Below the pieces are notes generated by a model. The model was not told where the DNA came from, made no database searches, and saw nothing but the letters and a program-made list of their open reading frames with translations. 6,665 bases of DNA from Clostridia bacterium (GTDB lineage Bacteria; Bacillota_A; Clostridia; Oscillospirales; CAG-272). How positions within the stretch are numbered: position 1 is the first letter of the stretch; the number at the start of each line of letters is the position of its first letter. A program made the position numbers and the translations under genes. Where the stretch lies: NCBI GenBank assembly GCA_017467225.1, contig JAFTSR010000403.1, forward strand, positions 1-6,665, read 5' to 3'. Positions 1-5,694 of this stretch are shown piece by piece.

Positions 1-1
1 C

Positions 2-595
2 GAGAGAATGGCGAAGCTTGACGAGCTATTCCGCGCCTACGAGGGCGTGGATCACGAGAAGCTCTGGGCAAATCTCAAATATTTCCTTGAGGCAATAATG
101 CCTACCTGCCGCGAGTGCGACATCAAGATGGCCATTCACATGGACGATCCGCCTTGGGATATCTTCGGCCTGCCCCGCCTGCTCGTCGACGAGCCGAGCA
201 TCGACCGCTTCCTTAAGATGGTGGACGACGAGTACAACTGCCTGACGCTGTGCTCCGGCAGCCTGAACGCCAACCCCAACACCAACGTCGCCGATATCGT
301 ACGCAAGCACTGCGACCGCATCGCGTTTGCCCACATCCGCAACGTCAAGCACTTTGAGAACGGCGACTTCTCCGAGGCGTCTCACCGCGACTGCGACGGC
401 GACACCGGCATTCTTGACATTCTCAAGGCCTACCACGATTGCGGCTTTGAGGGATATATCCGACCCGACCACGGCAGACATCTGTGGGATGAAGGCCCCG
501 GCAACGTGCGTCCCGGCTACGGACTTTACGACCGCGCTCTGGGCATCATGTACATGCTCGGCATTTGGGACAGCCTGGACAAGTTTGACAAATAA
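2..595 (+). CDS. uxuA: Mannonate dehydratase (UxuA), C-terminal part
   Basis: D-mannonate dehydratase converts D-mannonate to 2-keto-3-deoxy-D-gluconate in the cytoplasm, in the glucuronate branch of hexuronate catabolism. The reading frame is open to the window edge (two codons precede the first ATG at 8), so the gene begins upstream; about 195 of the usual roughly 350 residues are present. Numbering from that ATG, family motifs are IHMDDPPW (His44), LCSGSLNANP (Cys82), FAHIRNVKH (His109), RPDHGRHLW (Asp154-His155) and RPGYGLYDRALG. In characterised UxuA enzymes a Cys, two His and an Asp bind Mn2+, and I infer that His44, Cys82, His109 and Asp154 play that part here. The internal ATG at 8 is not the real start, because the TIM barrel would be cut in half. 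The eda gene follows after 18 bases, consistent with one operon. The TAA at 593-595 is genuine; nothing suggests a broken gene. Confidence 0.95.
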   Translation, partial: ERMAKLDELFRAYEGVDHEKLWANLKYFLEAIMPTCRECDIKMAIHMDDPPWDIFGLPRLLVDEPSIDRFLKMVDDEYNCLTLCSGSLNANPNTNVADIVRKHCDRIAFAHIRNVKHFENGDFSEASHRDCDGDTGILDILKAYHDCGFEGYIRPDHGRHLWDEGPGNVRPGYGLYDRALGIMYMLGIWDSLDKFDK

Positions 596-613
596 TGAAA
601 GGAGAACATGATT

Positions 614-1168
614 ATGCAAAAGTTTATTCCCGTCGTTGTCATCAAGGAGATGGCAGAGACTGACAAAATTCTGACCGCGCTCAAACACAGCGGCATCATG
701 TGCGCGGAGATCACCTTCCGCACTGCATGCGCAGCTGAGGCCATCGCGTATGCAGCAAAGAATTATCCCGATATGGAGATCGGTGCCGGCACGGTCATCA
801 ATGCCGCTCAGTGTGAAGCAGCCCTGGCTGCCGGTGCGACCTTTATCGTCTCCCCCGGCTTTTCCCCCGCCGTTGCCACCATCTGCAAGGAGAGAGATAT
901 TCCCTACTACCCCGGCTGTGTCACGCCCACCGAGATCATGGCGGCGCTGGAATTCGGCATCACCACAGTCAAGTTCTTCCCCGCCAACGTTTACGGCGGT
1001 CTGAAGGCGCTCAAGGCACTGTCCGCTCCCTTCCCGCAGGTCAAGTTCATCCCCACGGGCGGCGTGGATCGCAGCAACATCGACGAATTTCTGGCGTTTG
1101 ATAAGATCGCAGCCATCGGCGGCAGCTTCTTCGTCAAGGAAGCCTTGGAAAAGATGGAAAATAACTGA
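614..1168 (+). CDS. eda: KDPG/KHG aldolase (Eda), short C-terminus
   Basis: Class I aldolase that cleaves 2-keto-3-deoxy-6-phosphogluconate to pyruvate and glyceraldehyde-3-phosphate; many homologues also act on 4-hydroxy-2-oxoglutarate. Numbering from the ATG at 614: AEITFRT contains the expected catalytic Glu32 and Arg36; GAGTV is at 57-61, KFFPAN at 120-125 with the Schiff-base Lys120, PTGGV at 147-151 and a phosphate-binding IGGS at 168-171. The ribosome binding site AAAGGAG (598-604) lies 9 bases before this ATG but only 3 before another in-frame ATG at 608, so 614 is preferred; starting at 608 would add Met-Ile. The protein has 184 residues against about 205-215 in typical members. It stops soon after the IGGS loop and lacks most of the usual last helix. 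Its TGA shares an A with the next ATG. The order uxuA-eda fits hexuronate breakdown, although the kinase gene (kdgK) is not between them. Confidence 0.95.
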   Translation: MQKFIPVVVIKEMAETDKILTALKHSGIMCAEITFRTACAAEAIAYAAKNYPDMEIGAGTVINAAQCEAALAAGATFIVSPGFSPAVATICKERDIPYYPGCVTPTEIMAALEFGITTVKFFPANVYGGLKALKALSAPFPQVKFIPTGGVDRSNIDEFLAFDKIAAIGGSFFVKEALEKMENN

Positions 1169-2400
1169 TGGCACTGCACATCTTAGACGAAGCCAACCGC
1201 TGCCTGGAATGTAAAAATCCGTCCTGTCTGAAGGGTTGCCCGATCAACACGCCCATCCCACAGGTCATCAAGCTGCTCAAGGAGAACCGTCTGGACGAAG
1301 CAGGAAAGATCCTGTTTTTCAACAATCCGCTGACCACCATCTGCAGTCTGATCTGCAACCACGAAAAGCAGTGCGAGGGACATTGCGTGCTGGCCAAAAA
1401 GGGAAATCCGGTGCATTTTTCCGCCATTGAAAGCTACATCTCGAGCGCATACGCTCCCAAGATGGTCAAGGGTCCTGCGCCCTCCAACGGCATGAAGGTA
1501 GCCATCATCGGCTCCGGTCCTGCAGGGCTTACCATCTCGATCATTCTCGCCCGATACGGCTACCAGGTCACCATCTTTGAGAGCAAGGACAAGATCGGCG
1601 GCGTGCTGCGCTACGGCATTCCCGAGTTCCGCCTGCCCAAGAGCGTGCTGGACGATCTGCAGTATCGGCACATCGAGCTCAAGGGCATCAAGATCCGTCC
1701 GAACATCCGCATCGGAGATGCTATCGGCATTGACGATCTGTTCCGCGACGGCTACGGCGCCATCTTTATTGGCACGGGCGTTTGGCGCGCCAACACGCTG
1801 CGCATCAAGGGTGAAACGCTCGGAAACGTCCATTTTGCCATCAATTATCTGACCAACCCGGACGTCTACAAGCTGGGCGAGAAGGTCATCATCATCGGCG
1901 CGGGCAACGCCGCCATGGACGTGGCGCGCACAGCCATTCGCAACGGCAGCCGGGACGTGACCTGCTTTTCGATCACCAAAGAGGTGGCGGCAAGCGACTA
2001 CGAGTTCAAATACGCCAAGCTGGAGGGCGTCAAATTCGAATATCTGCGCAAGCCCGTGGAAATTCTGGACAACGGCGTCATGTTCCGCGACGTCATAGAG
2101 GCTGAGGACGGCACCGCACAGGAGATTGAAGGCAGCGACACCTTCTACCCCTCCGACTCGGTCATCGTTGCCATCAGCCAGGGACCGAGAAACGTTATCG
2201 TTTCCTCCACCACCGGTCTTGAGGTCAACAGCCGAGGACTTTTGCACGCGGACGAGCACGGTCGCACCAGCCGCGAGGGCGTGTTTGCCTCCGGCGACGT
2301 AGTCAACGGCGCGCGTACCGTCGTGGAAGCGGTCGCACACAGCAAGATCGTTGCACAAACCATGCATGAATATATGCAAAGTAAAGTAGCAAAATCATAA
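1168..2400 (+). CDS. GltD-like NAD(P)/FAD oxidoreductase with two Fe-S clusters
   Basis: Stand-alone flavoprotein of the glutamate synthase small subunit family (GltD, NfnB/SudA, N-terminal part of dihydropyrimidine dehydrogenase), 410 residues. These proteins pass electrons between NAD(P)H, FAD and 4Fe-4S clusters. The N-terminal Fe-S domain has Cys12, 15, 20 and 24 and then Cys59, 63, 69 and 73, enough for two 4Fe-4S clusters. An FAD-binding Rossmann motif GSGPAG is at 115-120. A second nucleotide-binding motif, GAGNAAMD, is at 244-251. A final flavin-contact motif, FASGDVVNGARTVVEA, is at 373-388. The stretch after the second Rossmann motif reads CFSITKE, where GltD proteins usually have YRR for the NADPH phosphate, so NADH use is possible (inference). 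The start codon overlaps the eda stop (TGATG) and only a weak GGA-type binding site precedes it, suggesting translational coupling. No GltB, NfnA or other partner is in the window, so the electron acceptor and substrate are unknown. GltD itself is unlikely because no large subunit is adjacent. Confidence 0.9.
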   Translation: MALHILDEANRCLECKNPSCLKGCPINTPIPQVIKLLKENRLDEAGKILFFNNPLTTICSLICNHEKQCEGHCVLAKKGNPVHFSAIESYISSAYAPKMVKGPAPSNGMKVAIIGSGPAGLTISIILARYGYQVTIFESKDKIGGVLRYGIPEFRLPKSVLDDLQYRHIELKGIKIRPNIRIGDAIGIDDLFRDGYGAIFIGTGVWRANTLRIKGETLGNVHFAINYLTNPDVYKLGEKVIIIGAGNAAMDVARTAIRNGSRDVTCFSITKEVAASDYEFKYAKLEGVKFEYLRKPVEILDNGVMFRDVIEAEDGTAQEIEGSDTFYPSDSVIVAISQGPRNVIVSSTTGLEVNSRGLLHADEHGRTSREGVFASGDVVNGARTVVEAVAHSKIVAQTMHEYMQSKVAKS

Positions 2401-2404
2401 AAAC

Positions 2405-2443
2405 AAGCAGATCCCACCGTCTGAAGGTGAGATCTGCTTTTTC
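2405..2443. terminator. Bidirectional intrinsic terminator
   Basis: A 9-bp arm AAGCAGATC (2405-2413) pairs with GATCTGCTT (2431-2439). Beyond one C/A mismatch, an inner CACC (2415-2418) pairs with GGTG (2426-2429) around a GTCTGAA loop. On the plus strand the stem runs into TTTTTCTTT (from 2438). On the minus strand it is followed by TTGTTTTTAT (complement of roughly 2396-2406). It begins 4 bases after the oxidoreductase stop and also lies 3' of the convergent MATE gene, so it can terminate both transcripts. Confidence 0.9.
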
Positions 2444-2468
2444 TTTGCCTGTGCCACAAAGCCGCGAC

Positions 2469-3851
2469 TCAGCGTGCCGGCGCTTCTTTGGGTACATCGA
2501 TGTTTCGTAGTGCTTTTCGAAATTGGAAAACAAACAGAATTGCCGTGAAGGTTACCGCGCACACGTCGGCAATCGGCTCTGCCGTATATACGCCGGTCGT
2601 GGGATCCCCCATCCAATGCGGCATAATGTAAATCAGCGGCAGAAGCAGCACAAATTTACGCACCACCGCCACAATGACCGACGAGAGCGCATTGCCGAGC
2701 GACACAAAGGTCATCTGGCAGGCAATCTGAATACCAAACAGCGCCATACCGCAAAAATAGATGCGCAGCGCCCGCGAGGCGAAGGTAACCAGCTCCGCCT
2801 TGGAGTTGAAGATCGACACAAACACCTGAGGAAACAGCATGACCGCCGCCCAGATGGTGACCGAATACAAAAGGCAGATTTTCAAAAGAATTCTGTAGGT
2901 CTGTCTGACGCGGTCGGCATTTTTAGCGCCGTAGTTGTAGCTCAGGATCGGTTGAGCACCCTGAGCAATGCCCTGCGCCGGCAGCATGGCAAACTGCATC
3001 ACGCTGCTCAGAATGGTCATCGCGCCCACGGCGATATCGCCGCCGTATTCCAGCAGCGAAGAATTGAAGCAAACCGAAATCACGCTCTCGCTTGCCTGCA
3101 TGATAAAGGTGGCCGTTCCGAGCGCGATGCACGGCAAAACGACACGCGGCAGAGGCGCAAAATTCTTTGCCTTGAGCTTGAGAATGCTTTTCCCGCTGCG
3201 CAAAAAGCCAATAATCCAGACGCAGGAGAGCGCCTGCGAGAGAATGGTCGCCAGCGCCGCACCCTTGACCCCCATATCAAGGCCGTAGATCAGGATGGGG
3301 TCCAGAATGATATTTGCCACAGCACCGACAATGACCGAGATCATTGAGATTTTGGTAAAGCCCTGGGCGGTGATAAAGGCGTTCATCCCCAGCGTCAGCT
3401 GCACAAAAACGGTGCCGATGGCGTAAATGCTCATGTAGTCGGCGGCGTATGCAATGGTTCGCTCACTTGCACCGAACGCCAGCAGAAAATCGCGGTTCCA
3501 ACGCAGAAGGACAATGGTGAGAATGGCGGAGACGATCAGCTGCAGCCCAAAGCAGCCGCCCATGGTTTTTTCCGCGCTTTCCAAATCTTTTTTTCCCATA
3601 AAGATGGAAGCCCTGGGCGCACCGCCCGAGCTGACCAGCGCAGCAAACGCCGACACGATCATAATGATCGGCATACATACGCCAACGCCTGTCAGCGCCA
3701 GGTCGCCCACATCCGGCATATGCCCGATATAGATGCGATCCACGATATTATATAGCATGTTGATCAGCTGAGCCACCACCGTCGGCAGCGCAAGGCGAAG
3801 CAAAAGCTTGCCTACGGGAGCCGTTCCCAGCATTTCCTTGTTCTTTGTCAT
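2469..3851 (-). CDS. MATE family efflux transporter
   Basis: Inner-membrane antiporter of the multidrug and toxic compound extrusion family, which exports cationic drugs or metabolites in exchange for Na+ or H+; the substrate cannot be told from sequence. With the preferred start it has 460 residues, the normal length for a 12-helix MATE protein with two lobes. Recognisable motifs are LYNIVDRIYIG (33-43), GGAPRASI (76-83), NIILDPILIYGLDMGVKGAA (180-199) ending the N-lobe, and PAQGIAQGAQPILSYNYGAK (291-310) in the C-lobe. An in-frame GTG at 3866 could add five residues. However, that GTG lies inside AGTGGAG (3861-3867), which sits 9 bases before the ATG at 3851 and is the better ribosome binding site, so the ATG is chosen. 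It is transcribed alone from a consensus promoter at 3913-3941, convergent to the hexuronate operon and divergent from the phosphoesterase operon. The helices are intact and no frameshift is visible. It resembles the MepA-like clostridial subgroup. Confidence 0.95.
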   Translation of the reverse strand: MTKNKEMLGTAPVGKLLLRLALPTVVAQLINMLYNIVDRIYIGHMPDVGDLALTGVGVCMPIIMIVSAFAALVSSGGAPRASIFMGKKDLESAEKTMGGCFGLQLIVSAILTIVLLRWNRDFLLAFGASERTIAYAADYMSIYAIGTVFVQLTLGMNAFITAQGFTKISMISVIVGAVANIILDPILIYGLDMGVKGAALATILSQALSCVWIIGFLRSGKSILKLKAKNFAPLPRVVLPCIALGTATFIMQASESVISVCFNSSLLEYGGDIAVGAMTILSSVMQFAMLPAQGIAQGAQPILSYNYGAKNADRVRQTYRILLKICLLYSVTIWAAVMLFPQVFVSIFNSKAELVTFASRALRIYFCGMALFGIQIACQMTFVSLGNALSSVIVAVVRKFVLLLPLIYIMPHWMGDPTTGVYTAEPIADVCAVTFTAILFVFQFRKALRNIDVPKEAPAR

Positions 3852-3860
3852 CGATATTAT

Positions 3861-3867
3861 CTCCACT
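3861..3867 (-). promoter_or_regulatory. Ribosome binding site deciding the MATE start
   Basis: On the minus strand AGTGGAG precedes ATG (3851) by 9 bases. It contains the alternative GTG codon at 3866, so using that GTG would need a different site; the upstream AGGAGAAGGA is about 14 bases away, which is long. Confidence 0.6.
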
Positions 3868-3877
3868 TGGATTTTTT

Positions 3878-3901
3878 CGTTCCTTCTCCTGCCTTGGAAC
3901 G
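3878..3901 (-). other. Hairpin in the MATE mRNA leader
   Basis: A 6-bp perfect inverted repeat, CGTTCC (3878-3883) and GGAACG (3896-3901), encloses a 12-base loop. In the minus-strand transcript the loop reads AAGGCAGGAGAA and so carries an SD-like AGGAG. It would form near the predicted 5' end of the MATE mRNA. The stem is followed by A residues rather than U, so it is not a terminator. It could stabilise the 5' end or be chance. Confidence 0.35.
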
Positions 3902-3912
3902 GAGCTACTCAT

Positions 3913-3941
3913 ATTATACTCCTTTTTTCGGCACGTGTCAA
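3913..3941 (-). promoter_or_regulatory. Sigma-A-type promoter for the MATE gene
   Basis: On the minus strand a perfect -35 TTGACA (3936-3941) and a perfect -10 TATAAT (3913-3918) are separated by exactly 17 bases. Transcription should begin near 3905-3907, giving a leader of about 55 bases before the ATG at 3851. A full match at the ideal spacing suggests strong transcription unless repressed. Confidence 0.9.
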
Positions 3942-3970
3942 TGCAGGAATTGTGAATTTTTGCGATGAGA

Positions 3971-4008
3971 GAATTGCAGCACAGCACCGCCTGCTCGTAT
4001 GCAAATTC
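3971..4008. repeat. Imperfect inverted repeat between divergent promoters
   Basis: GAATTGCA (3971-3978) and TGCAAATTC (4000-4008) are inverted copies apart from one extra base. They flank a 21-base GC-rich centre and end 13 bases before the -35 box of the phosphoesterase promoter. The position between two divergent promoters would suit a regulator site, but the arms are short and no regulator gene is present, so chance is possible. Confidence 0.3.
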
Positions 4009-4021
4009 AGGCGATTTTTGC

Positions 4022-4051
4022 TTGACAGTGTCGGTAGCGATATGATATAAT
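4022..4051 (+). promoter_or_regulatory. Sigma-A-type promoter with extended -10 for the phosphoesterase operon
   Basis: A perfect TTGACA (4022-4027) and a perfect TATAAT (4046-4051) are 18 bases apart, with TG at 4043-4044 placed to give an extended -10 (TGATATAAT). Transcription should start near 4057-4060, leaving a leader of about 47 bases. It points away from the MATE promoter; the two -35 boxes are 80 bp apart. Confidence 0.9.
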
Positions 4052-4060
4052 ACAGGTACA

Positions 4061-4076
4061 TACGTTTTGGTACGTT
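4061..4076 (+). repeat. Tandem TACGTT repeat at the predicted transcription start
   Basis: TACGTT occurs at 4061-4066 and again at 4071-4076, exactly 10 bp apart, and GGTAC occurs at 4055-4059 and 4069-4073. The one-helical-turn spacing just downstream of the predicted start is the geometry of a possible operator, but the units are short and this is only suggestive. Confidence 0.25.
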
Positions 4077-4105
4077 AAAATGCCAAGCCGCCAAAGGAGG
4101 ACCCT

Positions 4106-5677
4106 ATGAAACGATTACTATGTACGCTACTGACAGCCCTTATGATCATCGGCTGTCAAGGAATACTGCTCACCGCATCCGCACAGTCCGCGGCATTGGA
4201 GGTGCGCTGTCTGACCGTTCAGCCGGGAAGCGACGTCACGTCGCTGAATTTCAACTGGATCACGCCGGCCGCGCCCTACGAGAGCGTGGTGGAGATCGCT
4301 CCCGCTTCCGAGGATTTTGACACGGCAAAGCGCATGGTGGTCGGCACTTACGCGCAAACCGCCTTCTACCAAACCACAGCGGACGGCGAAACGGTTCACA
4401 GCATTTCCAACAAGGTAACCGTCACCGACCTTGAGCCCAATACCAAATACAACTACCGCGTGGGAGACGGCGCGCTGTGGTCCGAGATGCACACCATTCG
4501 CACCGGTCGCACCGATCGCACCACCGCATACATCGTCTCTGACGTTCATATCATCAGCAGCGAGGTGGGACTTGGTCTGCAGGATACCATCGACGACTGG
4601 GATAAGACGCTGAACCAGCTGAAGGATTTATACGAGGCCGACCTGATTCTGTCCATCGGCGACCAGATGCAGAATGCCACTCGTCTGGACTACCTGGAAG
4701 GCTTTTTCCATCATCCCCTTCTGTCCGAGTTTATGTTAGCGCCCATCGACGGTAACCACGACGTCTCTCCCGCCTCTACCAACTGGCCCTCGTTCGTCAA
4801 CGTGCCCAACCCCACCGCAGGCGGCTCAAAGAACGGCGTCGGAGATTATTTCTTCAAGCAGGGCAATATTTTGTTCGTCATGCTGAGCCTGACGGACGTT
4901 AACTTCAACGACGGCACGCACGAAAAGGTATTCAAGGAGGCAATCAAGGCCTATCCCGAGTACGATTGGATGGTCGTTTGCCTGCATGAATCCATTTACG
5001 GTTTGTACATGTATCAGCAAACAAACATGGGAAGTGCCTCTGCCGAGGAGCATCACGAGCGCGTTTATGGACCTTACATTGAGGTCATAGAAAAATACGG
5101 CGCGGATGTGGTGCTGACCGGTCACGCGCACAACTACGCACGCTCCCACTTTATGAAGGACGGCGAAATTCAGGAGGTCGAGCAGGACGAGGACGGCGCA
5201 TACATCGACCCGAACGGAACGGTTTGGGTGGAGATGGGCTCCTCGCACCGCACCGGCCAATGGGTGGTGGGACAGTCGGCCAAGCCCAAATTCCCCTGGT
5301 CCTGGCTGGATTACTATTACTCCGAAAAAATCGGTGTCAACTCCTACGCACTCCTGGAAACCTACGGCAACGCCCTGACGCTGACCGGCTACAAGCTGCT
5401 GGAGGAGGACGAGGTGCTGGACACGCTGACCATCGTTAAAAGCGGTGCCGGTCTGAATAAGGGCGACACGCCCTCCAAGGAGGAGCAGACGGACACGCCG
5501 ACGCCACCCGTTGATCAGGTGGACCCGCCCACCGAGACACCGGACGCACCCTCTGAGCCTGTGCCCTCGGCAATGCGCGGCACGCTTTGGATCGTGCTGG
5601 GCTGCATCAGCGCGGCCGCTGTCGGTGTGCTGGCCTATGCCGCACTCTTGCTTGCCAAGAGCAAGAAAAACGCGTAA
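4106..5677 (+). CDS. Exported membrane-anchored metallophosphoesterase with PAP-like N-domain
   Basis: Calcineurin-like phosphoesterase of 523 residues acting outside the membrane; its substrate is unknown. A signal sequence occupies about residues 1-27, with a possible SPase I site after ASA (24-26) and also an IIGC lipobox candidate at Cys17. Residues about 30-133 form a fibronectin-III-like domain as in purple acid phosphatases, with the typical LEPNTKYNYRVGD at 109-121. The catalytic domain has the metal-ligand motifs SDVH (Asp146, His148), GDQ (Asp186), GNHD (Asn217, His218), VCLH (His294) and GHAHN (His340, His342). The GDxxY tyrosine that gives true purple acid phosphatases their colour is missing (GDQMQ). 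A Pro/Thr/Glu-rich linker (about 450-488) leads to one transmembrane helix (about 493-517) and a basic KSKKNA tail. There is no LPXTG motif. The start is supported by AAAGGAGG (4093-4100), 5 bases upstream. The following secreted-protein gene is 17 bases away, with no terminator between them. Confidence 0.9.
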   Translation: MKRLLCTLLTALMIIGCQGILLTASAQSAALEVRCLTVQPGSDVTSLNFNWITPAAPYESVVEIAPASEDFDTAKRMVVGTYAQTAFYQTTADGETVHSISNKVTVTDLEPNTKYNYRVGDGALWSEMHTIRTGRTDRTTAYIVSDVHIISSEVGLGLQDTIDDWDKTLNQLKDLYEADLILSIGDQMQNATRLDYLEGFFHHPLLSEFMLAPIDGNHDVSPASTNWPSFVNVPNPTAGGSKNGVGDYFFKQGNILFVMLSLTDVNFNDGTHEKVFKEAIKAYPEYDWMVVCLHESIYGLYMYQQTNMGSASAEEHHERVYGPYIEVIEKYGADVVLTGHAHNYARSHFMKDGEIQEVEQDEDGAYIDPNGTVWVEMGSSHRTGQWVVGQSAKPKFPWSWLDYYYSEKIGVNSYALLETYGNALTLTGYKLLEEDEVLDTLTIVKSGAGLNKGDTPSKEEQTDTPTPPVDQVDPPTETPDAPSEPVPSAMRGTLWIVLGCISAAAVGVLAYAALLLAKSKKNA

Positions 5678-5679
5678 GC

Positions 5680-5687
5680 AAGGAGGA
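5680..5687 (+). promoter_or_regulatory. Ribosome binding site of the secreted-protein gene
   Basis: The core AGGAGG (5681-5686) lies 8 bases before the ATG at 5695 and right after the phosphoesterase stop. This fixes the start of the downstream gene and supports co-transcription with the phosphoesterase gene. Confidence 0.8.
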
Positions 5688-5694
5688 TGACAAC

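Noticed and set aside
26..1174. Long open frame on the minus strand (382 codons) opposite uxuA and eda
   Set aside because: It lies wholly opposite two well-recognised genes and its translation is rich in Val, Ala, Gly, Asp and His with no family motif. Open antisense frames of this kind arise from the codon bias of GC-rich genes.
1183..2379. Long open frame on the minus strand (398 codons) opposite the oxidoreductase gene
   Set aside because: It mirrors almost the whole oxidoreductase gene, whose motifs are unmistakable. The antisense protein has no recognisable domain and no good ribosome binding site was noted.
1168..2400. Annotating the oxidoreductase as glutamate synthase small subunit (gltD)
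   Set aside because: No large subunit is adjacent, the gene is tied to hexuronate catabolism, and the usual NADPH Arg-Arg motif is replaced, so the symbol would imply an unsupported role.
2523..3347. Plus-strand open frame (274 codons) opposite the MATE gene
   Set aside because: The translation is a low-complexity mix of Arg, His, Asn and Gln typical of the reverse of a membrane-protein gene; the MATE gene on the other strand explains the region.
3956..4021. Repeated ATTTTTGC (3956-3963 and 4014-4021) in the divergent intergenic region
   Set aside because: Eight-base AT-rich repeats are expected by chance in a promoter region and the copies have no regular spacing relative to either promoter.
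3867..4105. Possible small gene or structured RNA between the MATE and phosphoesterase genes
   Set aside because: Short open frames here lack a ribosome binding site and conserved-looking sequence, and most of the region is used by the two promoters. No riboswitch-like fold was recognised.
4826..5260. Minus-strand open frame (144 codons) inside the phosphoesterase gene
   Set aside because: It sits opposite the catalytic motifs of the phosphoesterase and shows no family features or promoter.
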